The notes under the pieces are model-generated. The model searched no databases, was not told where the DNA came from, and saw nothing but the letters and a program-made list of their open reading frames with translations. A stretch of DNA of 64,000 nucleotides from Yamagishiella unicocca (Eukaryota > Chlorophyta > Chlorophyceae > Chlamydomonadales > Volvocaceae), in assembly GCA_003116995.1 (NCBI GenBank), contig BDSL01000011.1, positions 186,001-250,000 of the forward strand, in the 5' to 3' direction. The first letter of the stretch is position 1; each line of letters starts with the position of its first letter. Of this stretch, positions 1 through 11,596 are shown in pieces. A program made the position numbers and the translations under genes.

Positions 1-3000
1 AGCTTTGCCGTACACCGTACACCTCCGTCGGGTGCGCTGTAGCCTCCCCACGTGGCTTACGTAAGGCTACAGGAGCTAACCCCCACAGGGCCCACTCCAC
101 TCCACTCCACCCTCCGCCCCCCGCCGCCCCCCGCCGCCCCCGCACCTTGCGCCACAGGTTGTGCGCCGCGACGGTGGAGGTCGCCAGGATCGCCCCGTCT
201 GCGGTGGACACGGAAGCCGCCACCATGGCCACCATGGCCCAGGCGCCTATGGCTCGGGGGACCTGGGCAGCGGGGAGGGAGGGGGGGGTGCAGGCGGGGT
301 GCAGGCGGGGTACGGGGGGGGGGGAGCCAGAGAGGGGCTTGCCCTGTGTGACGTGAGCACATCACATCACATCACACACCACACGCACAGGTTGTCACAC
401 ATGCCTCCGTCGTAACCCCCTCCCGCTCCCATCCTTCCCTTACCGACACCAGCAGTGTAATGCTTCAGCAAATCTTCCCGTCTGCCTCCGGCCCCACCCC
501 TCCCTGCCGCAGCCCGCCCCCGCCCCATCTCCGCCCTCCTCTGCCGTGCGCCCTGCCCGCTGCTCCCACGCGCGCCGCCAGCCGCCCACCTGCTCCCACA
601 GCAGTATGAAGAGCGCCGTGTTCTCCTCAGGCAGCCATTGCGCGCAGGACGGCCGCCCCAGCGCCGCCGAGCAGCTATCTGGCTCAAAGACCGCGTAGGC
701 TGAGTCGGGGCCGTAGTACTTTCGGGCCAGGCCACCCAACATCCCGAACGGCAGCGCCACCAGCAGCAGCACCACCCCGGCGATGAAGCAGGCGATGCGG
801 GCGGTGCGAGGGGACTTGGCGGCGATGGAACGGGCCTGAGGCGCGTCGATTTGGCGGGCGAGGGGCGAGGGGCGAGGGGCGAGGGGCGAGCGTGAGCATG
901 CGCGCGCGCCCACCTCCCCGTCCGCTTCCTCAACCCTCCCCCTCCGCTCGTCCCCAGTGTAAGAGCTTTCTTATCTCTCGAGAGGTGACGCCAGCGCCCC
1001 CTGCCCTCCCCACCCCCACCCACCCCCACCCCCACGCCCCCCATCCACCCCACCCCCCACCCCCACCCAACCCACCCCCACCCAACCCCACCTGGAAGTC
1101 CAGCGCACACAGGTTGCCGAACCCCAGCACGAAGATGCTGGACCAGTTGTACAGGATGGCGTTGGGGAAGGGCGCGTATGCGTCCGGGTCGGTCATCCCC
1201 TTCAGGTACACGGCGTAGTCCCCGGCGGGGTAGGCGAAGTTGTCACAGGTGCGCTGCCCGGTGCCGCTGTCGATGCAGTCCGCGGGGCCGGTGTAGCCGG
1301 GCGTGCGGGCCTGCGCGGACGACCCGTGGGTCGGCAGCAGCACCGGAGGGAGCGATTGAGTCGGTCGCCAATCGTACATAATCGCCCACCGCTGGAGAGG
1401 CGCAGCATACTGTGCTCACCAAGAGAGCACGTCAACATAAGCAGTAAGCATAGCACGCGCGGTATTTTTACACATGTATTTGAGCCACGGGGCTGGGCTG
1501 GGCGGCACCGGGCGGCGGGGGGGCGGTGGCCCCCGACCGACCGACCGACCATCCATTTCCTTTTCGCCGCGCCGCCTCAGATCCTTCGTTGTCTTGCCAT
1601 GAGCCCAATTTTCACTTTCCTTGCCCGCAAGACGTCTACTGCTGCCCGCCCTTTCACATGCTTCGCGACGGCTTCCCTCCTGTGGCCGCTCTGGGCCCTG
1701 GACAGGCGTCTCGGCGGGCTCTCGATAGCGCTTCTTATTTGCTTTCTGCTGTGTTTTTTGCTGATTCGTTGCGGGCGTGCGGGTGCTTTCGCGTCGCTGT
1801 GTTTCTCGTTTTTCTTCCCGGCGGCGCGCCGCGGGCAGGCCTACATGGCCTACTGGTTCGCTGGTCAAGCACGGCTACTTCTCCTCGTCGCCACTGCGGT
1901 AACGGTCTGCGTGTAGGCCGCGGAGGGTGGAGCTGGAGGCGGGTCCCGTTTCCCAGCCGTCCATACGAAACGCCGAATTCCCCCGTTTGCGCCCTCACGT
2001 CACGTGTTCAAACCTTCCTTATCGCCTCGTTCCGGCCTCGGCTTCTCAATCTAGTTCCCCTTTCTTCTCTCGTGCCGGACCACCAGTTTCCTCCGTACAC
2101 CTAACCGCCTCCACCCCGACCTGCACCCGCTCCTTTCCCGGAGTCCGCCCCGCCCCCTCACCGTCACATTACCGCCCAGGTCCACAGCGAACCCCTTACT
2201 GGGCGGGGGCACCATCACACCGTCCTCCGACACCATCATGTAGATGGCCGTCGCCAGCAGCCCGGTCAGACCGCCCAGAGCCTGCGGGCGGAAACGGACC
2301 GGCAGCAGCGATAGCGGGAGCAGGGCCAGAGGCATCGCCCGTCAGGCGGGAGACAGCAGGCGGGAGGCGAGAGGCAGGAGGTGCACCCACCAGCAGCACC
2401 GGCAACTGAACAGCCAGGAGCTACTGACGCGCTGGCAGCTTCAGCAAGACAACAGCACCCTTCGAGGGTCGCCAGGTACCCTTCGAGGGTCGCCAGGTAC
2501 CCTTCGAGGGCCGCCAGGTACCCTTCGAGGGCCGCCAGGTACCCTTCGAGGGCCGCCAGGTACCCTTCGAGGGTCGCCAGGTACCCTTCGAGGGTCGCCA
2601 GGTACCCTTCGAGGGTCGCCAGGTACCCTTCGAGGGTCGCCAGGTACCCTTCGAGGGCCGCCAGGTACCCTTCGAGGGTCGCCAGGTACCCTTCGAGGGT
2701 CGCCAGGTACCCTTCGAGGGTCGCCAGGTACCCTTCGAGGGCCGCCAGGTACCCTTCGAGGGCCGCCAGGTACCCTTCGAGGGTCGCCAGGTACCCTTCG
2801 AGGGTCGCCAGGTACCCTTCGAGGGTCGCCAGGTACCCTTCGAGCGCCGCATACAGATGTTCCGCAACGTCACACTCCTACAAGTTAATCCCTTTCCCCT
2901 CCCGTGGTCCTTTTCGGCCCCCGCCGCTCCTCTAATACCCTCCCCTCCCCTCCTCTCCCGTCCACCCCTCCCCTCCCGTCCATCCCCTCCCCCCTCCTCC

Positions 3001-4870
3001 CTCTCCCAACCAATCCCTGGCACCCGCCTGCGGTATGTCCGTGAGGGCCACACTATACAGCCCCCCGCTGGCAGTGTACAGCGCGAGCAGCGTCCCGCTG
3101 ATAGCGACACCAGCTCCTTTGGGCAGGCCGAAACAGAACTGCAGCACCAGAGAGATGCCCACTAGGTTGCCTGTGCGGATGGGTGGGGGAAGGGGGTGAG
3201 GATGGGCACAGTGAGCTATGTAGCGGCCGATTGTTTGCCTCAACGATATGTATTCCAATACGCAACCCTGACTGCTGTGAGTCGGCAGTTCAATCCTCAC
3301 GGCCCTCGCGCTTCCCTCGCACCCACCGGCCAGCAGCACCGTGAAGCTGGAGATTTCGATTAAGGACACGATAACCTCCATCAGCGCGCCGTACTTGCGG
3401 CGGAACAGGTCCGGCAGCGTTAGCAGGCCCATGCGGTTGATAGGCGCAGCAAGGAATATGCCGTTCTGCGATTAGGCCCAGATGGGCAATTGTTAGCCAT
3501 TTAGCAGAGTCAGGCTACTCGGACGGAAGATCACGTGATCACTATGAGGGAAGGCACCACACGTGTCAGTGCCTACCCAGCCCACCTTGTCGTACCCAGC
3601 CTTGCGAGCCCGGCTAGGATCGCTGGCCTCGTCGCATTGCTGCGGACCCATAACATTCCTAAAACCCTATCAAAGTAAGCACATCATAATCATCCTAGTC
3701 AGTTCGATTCTGAGGACCAGCACATTGACGACACCCGTTAAACCCTCGTGTCGTGCGGCCATGCGCGCCAGCTGCCTGACCACCCGCCGGAAAGCGCGTG
3801 ATCTCCCTTTTTACTAAATTCCTAAATCCGAGTCCCCTCTTGCGAATATCGTAAATTTCAATTTTGCCATCGTGTCGTTTTCGCAGGCTTCCAAGCTACC
3901 CACCAGGATCAGCGAGAGGCCCACTCCAATGGGCACCACAGCTCCATCTGCAAGTGCAGTACATCCGGCGAACAAAACGTTCTTCGGCAGCAGCAGAGTG
4001 GGACGCAGCGCCAGCTGTGTCCCGTCCCTTACCAGCACCCCCCGCCTGGCCTCAAGTCCTGACAGGATCGAAGGAACGCAGCCCTCCGTGACGTCCATTT
4101 GCGTGCACTCGCTGCGCTGGACCCACCATCAGTAGCAACAGCTATGGCACCTGGGGCAAAGCCTCCCGTCGCCCACTCCGACCCATCCAACGCCGCAATC
4201 CGCGGACCAACGCCGCTCCGAAACCCAAACACTAACGCAACGGCCCTATTAGCCGTCCACCTGTTAACTCCGCGCCCGCTCACCCCAAAAGGAAAACTTG
4301 AAAGAGCTCGTGGCATTGCCTGCCCGGTTCGGCGGCACGAAGGCGCGGAGGGAGGAGCGCCGCATCAAGTATGGAGGTTGCAAGTGACGGGCGTGCGTGT
4401 GTCATGCCACCAACAAGCAGTTGGAGGCGCGCGGATCAGAGCAGGCGGTAGTGCCAAACGTGGAGCACAAAGCACAGCACACGCCCGTACTCGGCCAGGC
4501 ACGCGAGGTCGCTGTCGCTGTCACGTTTGCAATCGCATGCGGGATAGGAGACCCCCCGGCTACGCATTACAACTCATTACACTGCTCCTACCGAGCGACG
4601 AGGAGATGTCGAGTCCCTGACTGAGCAGTGCGAAGGCCACGATGTAGAGGGGTAGGGTTCTATTGCACACGAAGAACCCGCGGTAGTCGTCATCGCGCTT
4701 GATAGTGATGAAGGCGATGAGGAAACCCATTAATACCCACGAGCAGCTCACGAGAGCAACCGGAAGACCGAATCCCATTGCCACGCCGGCGTTGTCGAAG
4801 ACCGCGGGACACGGAATTCCACAAACGAATTTCTGGCAACATCCTGAGCAGTATTGTAAGGGCCATTACA
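1..4870 (-). CDS. Sodium:solute symporter (SSS family), partial at left edge
   Basis: Multi-pass membrane transporter of the sodium:solute symporter superfamily, probably moving a small solute with Na+ or H+; the substrate cannot be told. Exons that join in phase: about 4830-4592, 3947-3904, 3465-3327, 3170-3028, 2281-2162, 1310-1092, 835-590, 262-146, then off the window. Family-like stretches in order are FFVCNRTLPLYIVAFALLSQ, INRMGLLTLPDLFRRKYG, ISLVLQFCFGLPKGAGVAIS, YNWSSIFVLGFGNLCALDFQ and MVAASVSTADGAILATSTV. Most are hydrophobic helices, and the last is the conserved STADG region. The last five exons seen are all phase 0. The N-terminus is unresolved: the frame stays open above the ATG at 4778, and an upstream exon is likely. 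The 3028/2281 intron keeps the frame only with a GC donor. A short segment expected between the first two exons is missing from this model. The family is clear; orthology (for example to urea transporters) is not. Confidence 0.85.
2455..2845. repeat. 21-bp minisatellite, about 18 copies, in a transporter intron
   Basis: Direct tandem repeat with unit cgccaggtacccttcgaggg plus one base, lying in the 746-bp intron (3027-2282) of the symporter. Eighteen near-perfect units are followed by a degenerate one. The only variable site is T or C after GAGGG; read left to right the units run T T C C C T T T T C T T T C C T T T. Because the unit is 21 bp it stays open in several frames on both strands and creates spurious long reading frames. 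Confidence 0.95.
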
Positions 4871-7309
4871 GTATAAGCAGCTGGATCTGGGTGACTGTCC
4901 ATAGGCCCGGATGCAAAATGTCAACGACCCCGAGCTCACCCTCCGCTGCTTCCACCTCCTCTTTGAGGTAATCGTGAGTGAAGACGCCCGGTACAACCTG
5001 TGCATGTGAGGGCGTCGCTCACCAAAACGACAGCTCCACCAGGCACGTGTGCCGTCGCCAGAATGCCCCACCTGGAAGTTCCTCTCGGTGCAATAACTCA
5101 TTCATTGCTTGCCGTTAATACGGCGAACGCCCATTTAAAGAACGCGTGTTGGCCTCTCGCGTACGGGTCTCCTTACAAGGCTAACCTAGCTACCCTATCA
5201 GCCATTTCATAGGGTTTGGCTATCTCATGTGAAAGGAGCCACCCAGCAGTTATATGCCATACTTTTTACGGAGGGACAGGAGATAGTATCACTTACTGGA
5301 ATTTGGAAACCATGTCCCATGTGTTACAAGGAATAAGATTGGGCTAGATTGGGATTAAGATAATTTTACAGCTTGCAAAGCAGGCCATCCTTTGGGCTCG
5401 GTACAAGCTATTTGGACGTTGGACCCGCGCTTCGGAACGGGCGAACGGCAGGACGAGCCGTCTGGACAATAGGAAACCACAACCATCGCACGCATTACAT
5501 ATAAATTCCGCACTGAAACATATTGTTTGACTGCGTTTATGCGATCTGGCCTTCATGGCCCGCGGATACGGCGCAGAAACAATAACCCACTTGTAAGACG
5601 TTAATATAATAAATAATAAGATGTTATGGTTTATAGTTCCTAAAGGATGTTATATCAAGGTTATTCCAATAACCTGCTGGTAAATATGGATGGCGATGGC
5701 GTACACGCGTACTGGCGCTTGCGATGATCGCTTCCGCATAAGGAGACGAGCGCAGCTGCTGACTGACACTTATTGCTCATTACTGCCGTATCGCGTTACA
5801 GCAGAAGAAGGGGTCGAATGGCCAGCACTCAGATCCCAGCCACCCGGTGTAGAGGCCAGCACTCAGATCCCAGCCACCCCTTCGGAGACACAAAATCCAG
5901 AAAAGAATAGAAAGACGCACGCCCCTGACACCCACCCATATTGAGATTGCACTAGTGGCCGACAGTGATGACAGTCACCACATTGCACCCCGCGCCTAAA
6001 AACACGGCAAACACGCCCTGTAAGGCAACAAGAAAAGAACGCCCCGCAAGGCGGCGAAACCACCCAAACCGAACGGGACCCCGCACGGCGCCAGGGGCGC
6101 CCCGTATTGAGACCGGAGCGGCGCCCCCGACGTCGAGTGCAGCAGAGCCGAGCACACGGCCGCTACCCAGGGGAGGAGGGTGGGAATGTTAGAGGCCGCC
6201 GTCCCGGCAGAGGGACACGGCTCTTTGGTACTATCAGCACAACGGCAGATACTGAGAACAGGCAGGCGCGCAACCTAAGCAGCAGCCAGCCACCAGTCGC
6301 CGTACCAGTCGTCGTACCCGCACCATGCGCTGGACACCTGCACGCCACGGCAGTCTATTCGCAATAAACAGCCTTATCTCATTCATACTTCACTCGATAA
6401 GCCATGTCTTATTGAAAACATTGTTCGTTTCGTGGCACAGCACGGTAGCTCCCAATAATCCAATATCGGTACCTCCCAAGAGTCCAATAGCCAGCCCAGT
6501 TTGGATGGGTTTGGGTCTCCGGCATTCCTTTGCAAGGTTGCGAGGGGCACTCTGCGGGGTTTCATCCTGTTACGTCCTTTCCTGGTGTGGTTTTGTTAAA
6601 TGCGTCACCCCTTGCACGGGTGAATTCAGCCTATACTTTCAGACGAAGAAACAAGTCAGAATGGATTCACAGGCCATCTATATTCAGATAATTTCGTTAA
6701 AAGATAATATAGTTGTCCTCAAGCCCGCAGAGCGAGCCCAGGACAAGAGGGGTTGCCCATACCAAGACCTCACCGTATGGGGTGCCAGCCCTAACAGCCA
6801 GCAGCCGGCCCCAAAGGCACAGGGAAAGCAGGACACCCCGCTTCGCCCAACCCTGCCCAACAGTCGAAAAGGGCCCATTCTTCTGCACGACGCACGCGGG
6901 AGACGCTGAAGCAGTCTGCCGAAGCTCTGGTGACTAACACAGCATGGGCGAGGCCCGTTGGAGAGTCGAGGATCATCCTGCCGTAAGCAAAAAAGCTTGC
7001 CCACCCCCTATCAGTAGATCACCAGAAGGGAGTCCCTTCGCGCTCACAATGGAGCGGTAAGTAAAACCTTGCGGACAGTTGTCAACATGGCGTTGAGGCT
7101 GTGACGACGACCAAACACGCCGTGTTTGCGCAAAAGTAACTGCTGGTCTGCGATTTTCCATGCCGTGCGTCCGCTTGCTGCCTGTCCGCGGACCGGCCGG
7201 CTGGTGATCCGCCGCGTCACCTCCCCCGGGTCTCCCCCCCCTTTCCTGTAACCCCCCTGGTCTCTCTCCGGCGTGTCGCCCGCCATACCAGTCAGGGACG
7301 CCCTCCGCT
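4871..7309. other. Intergenic stretch, no gene seen
   Basis: Lies between the 5' side of the symporter and the 3' end of the PP2C-kinase gene, so it should hold the symporter promoter and the kinase 3' UTR. No exon with a recognisable product or consistent splice sites was found on either strand. A 26-bp direct duplication (ggccagcactcagatcccag plus six bases) lies at about 5819-5877. The 5200-5690 part is AT-richer than the surrounding sequence. Confidence 0.5.
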
Positions 7310-10300
7310 TCAGCACCAGCCCGCTTCGCCAACCACTGCGGTGCCGCACACGTGAGCAGCCCACGCCGTCGGGTCCACAGTGAAGAAGGCGTGATGCAGA
7401 GCCTGCGAACAAATGCGGGCAACGAGGAAACTGGAAAATACGAACGCGCAGAGTTGAGTGCGCGAAAGCGCGGACCGTTTCAGGCGGCGCGCTTCCGTCC
7501 GCTGGCAGTGAGGACATGTGGACAAGGGACCGCAAGGCTGCGCTGGTCCCTCGTTAAGCACCATGCGCCATCCCGCAGAGGCACGGTCGGTATCGAACAA
7601 CATCTTGGTCGGGCACTCCGTTGCTCACTCCCTGGCCGGGGCTTGCCCACCTGGCGGGCAGATGGCCGGCTGGCGGGATCCCAGTGCAGCAGACGGAGCA
7701 GCAGGCGAAGGGCCATAGGGCCCTCCAGCCCGAGCCCTGCATTCGAACGGTACATGGAGGAGGGCAGGGAGAGACTCAAACATGGGCGACATTTTGAACC
7801 AACAGCTGTCTGCCCACGGCGCTTGGGCCGACAACCATACGACCCTCTCCACAACCAGTCCAATCAGGCCCAACCAGGATTGTGACGCTACAAAAATACG
7901 GACGCCTCGGCTGTTACGCCGCCAAGTGTGTTTCTCGATCGGAGGTTTGGGCCATGGCATGGCCCATAAGGCCCAGCGCCACCAACAAACATCGCAGACC
8001 GCACCCAGTGGATCCCTGCTCTTGGCCAGCGCCAGAAGGGCCTCCTCGGTGCAGCTCCAGCTCATCAGCAGCCGGGACTGACGGCCGCGCAGCGGAGGGC
8101 TGTGTGGCATGGAGGGAGCCTGCGGCGGAAAGTGGCGACGTGGTCAGGCTGGAGACGTCCCGACCGCCAACCTGCATCCCGCTCCCTGCTGCCCGCACCC
8201 AAACCACCTGTGGCGGATAGATGCACCACTCCATGAGGCCCCGCAGCAGGAACACCATGTGTCGCTCGCTCTCCGGGCGGCTCTGCAGCGACAGCCGCAC
8301 CTCCAGAAGCGCCCGGGTGGCTGCGGGCAGCTGCCAAACCTGTGGTGGCCGCGGCGGCGGGGGCCGGCACAAAGACCGGTTACACGACATCGGAACGGCG
8401 GCGGGGAGGTCGCGACGACCAGTACTAGGCGCGCAGTCAAACGTCGGATGCCAGCGTTACTAGCTTGTTCCCCAAACCACGGCACCTTCCATCAGCGCCC
8501 TTCCATCTTACATCCTGCGGGCACTACAATTCGGCGGCCCATCCATTCCCGATACCACCAGGTCGACCCCAGCCCGAGCTCCCTACTGGATTACCTGCGG
8601 GGTGGCCATGAGGAGCTCCAGCCACACCACGCCGACGCTCCATATGTCGTACGTCCAGGCACGAGGCCGCATCGCCAGCATGCCTTCCCAGTACCTGGCA
8701 GCGCAACAAAGAGCGGCAGTGTCAGGGGCAACAGCTTGAATGCGGCCGCAGCGGCAGTGGCAGCGCAGGTTTTACATAGGAGGCGAATGCATGAAGCACT
8801 GTGGGTTGGATGGGCCCCTAGCTTTCGCACGGATGCACTTCAGTATCGCGCCGGAGGGGTGCCGAAATGGATTGGCGGCAGTTTAGCTCGTGAACGTCTG
8901 GCCGGTGAGACGGTGATGCGGCGCTGCATTTAATACCGGTACAGGTTGGATAATTGTGACAAAGGGAGCAGCACGTGTATATTGGATACGCTGTAACAAA
9001 TGCATGAGCAGGCATTTCATCACGTCTATTGCATTATTATAACAAACGCAGGCGCAGGTGTACATTGGGTACACAATAACAAGCGCAGGGGCAGGCGATT
9101 TGGCATGTATACTCGGTAAATTGTAATGTTGCAACAAACGGAGCAGGCTGGCAGGCCCGACCCGATGCTCTCCGGTTCACTGGGGCTCACCGGCCAAACA
9201 GGGCCTCTGGTGGGGCGTACTCGAGCGTAAGCTGGTCGGACGTGGGGCCCTCACTGCCGTACAAGTGCTGCAGGCTGTAGCTGTCGACCGCCGACCCAAA
9301 GTCGATCAGACGCAGCCACACGGGCGCCAGGACCCCGCCATCTCCAGAGCCGCTGGTGCTGCAGCCCGGTCCGCCTTCGTCGGTGTCATCGCTGCGTGGC
9401 CGCTCCGCGCCCCTGGCAATGACGACGTCGTCCTCGGAGCCCCGGTCACCGGCGAGGGATCGCAACGTCCAGGCGCTGAGTCGCCGCCATGGAGACAACC
9501 CGGCCTGCGGCACCTTTTGTTGCTGGTAGCCTTGTTGGCCGTGCTGGCTGTCAGCTTCTGTGCCTTCCGGGTCGTCCGCACCGGCGGCCGAGTATGACCC
9601 GCGGGTCGACATCCGCGCCAGCATCATGTTTTCTGGCTTGATATCGCGGTGCGTGATGTTGGCTTCATGAACCACCTGCAGGTGTACGGTATACGACAAA
9701 ACAATAATCAGCAGCAGTACGCTCACTATCTTTCATACTACCATTTATTCTTCACAGTACCAAAGAGGGGGTCTACCAGCACGTCAGGTCTAAGCAGGGC
9801 TGTGGAGTCGTGGAAGAGGGTTCCGTACAGGCGCACCTGCAGCCCCAGCAGCAACTGCCGCAGCAGCCCGCGGACGAAGCCATTACCGCGAGGGTGGCGC
9901 CGCATGGCGTGCCACCAGGCGCTTGGTCCCATCACCTCGAAGGAAGGGGCACCGCCGCCGCCATCAGCCGCGCCATCAGCCGTCGCCTGCCGAGTAGGGC
10001 GCACCGCGGTTGTGTTACGGCACTTCACGAGTGCGTAGTTAAGTGATGGTGTACGACACGTGGCCGCGGTTTGAGGGCCATAGTCGTGGAGGTCGTCCCA
10101 CATGGGTGCCTCCAGATCAGCGAGCGGGTGATCTGAGGTGCGTCTGTGAGGTGAGGTAAGGGGATGGTGGCATAAGTGCTGTCGCACCTCCCGGACAGCA
10201 CGCACAGGCACGAGGCAAAGGAGTATCCCTGCTGTGCCAAATCATCGACCATTGCAGCTCTTGACGCGCGTGCTATGTCATCCGCGCACCCCCCCCCCCG

Positions 10301-11565
10301 AGGCTGCCACAACTCCTAGCCCCGCTAGCAACCAGTCGCGGCGGGTGCGGCCAGCAGCACCTGCCCCGCTCCTGCACCTGCTGTTGCTCGCCGCTGCCGT
10401 CCTCCTCCACCTCCTCCACGTCCTCCTCCACCTCCTCCTCCATGGGCTGCTGCAGACCCACGGGGCTGTAGATCAGGTCGTGTAGTGAGCGACCAGCGTC
10501 TCCAAACACGAGCCACAGGTCCGCCGGCGGGGCCGACCCGGACGAGTCCGGCCCAGTGCCTCCGCCAACATGGCCATCGCTGACGTCATCGTTGACGACG
10601 CCACGGGCAGAGTCCGGCTCGCTGGCTGACGACGTGGCGGAGCCGGTGGTCTCAGGGACCACCTCGAAGGATTCTACGTAGTCCACCTGGCGCATAAAGG
10701 TCCGGGTAAGGAGGATTTGCGATTGGGGCAGTTGGCGGTAAGCTTTTACCAGGTAGGGTGCCGCGATGCAAGACGGATTGGAGGTACCCACCAAATGCCC
10801 CGTGCAACTGTTCCATCACACCGCCGGCGGGTGAGGGCCTTAGTAATGCCTAGTCCACTGCAAAGAGCTGCCGCCACCGCAATACCATTACGAACTGCCC
10901 CATGCACCGCTAGACCAGTCCAAACTGCCCCATACACACCAGAGAGAGACGCTTTGCAAGCCTAGCTCCAAACCTAGCTCCAACCCAGCGCCTGGCCCAT
11001 CTCCGCCCCGCCTTCACGCAAAGGCGCACACGTGTCCGCCGACATGTACGACACCCGCCCTCCCGCCGCCCCGCCGGCTCCCCACTGCGGCCCTCACCAG
11101 GTGGTCGAAGCCGCGGTCGCCGCGCCCTTCCGCCCCGCCAGCTTCACTAGGCCCGCCCACGGTGGCCGCCGAGCCTCGCAGCCGCTGCAGCACGTCGCCA
11201 AAGTACGACTCACGCAGCCCGCTGAGCAGCACTGCAGCGCCGCCGTCGCCACGAAGGCGCTTCAGCACGTAGCCGGGACGACCGTCCGCTGCCCCCGCCC
11301 CGCCGGTGCCAGCAGCAGGCTGCCCGCTAGGGCGCCCACGGCCCTTGCCGGGCCAGCCGCCGTCATCCTGCACCGTCGTCCCGCCAGTGAGCTGCAGTGG
11401 TGGTCGATCCAGGCGCCACGCCCGCCACACCTCACCAAAGTGGCCCTGGCCGAACCGCTCCAGCAGCCGGTAGACGTGTGCCAGGGCCGTGGCCTCGCCA
11501 CCGCTCCCGCCGCCGCCAAGGCCGCCGCCGCCGCTTCCGTCTCCTGTTCCAGCACCGCCAGTGGT

Positions 11566-11596
<31 letters not shown>

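Noticed and set aside
2244..3110. Long repetitive reading frames on both strands (SKGTWRP, GTLRGSP and RYPSRVA peptides)
   Set aside because: They are the 21-bp intronic minisatellite read in open frames; the symporter exons on either side splice across it.
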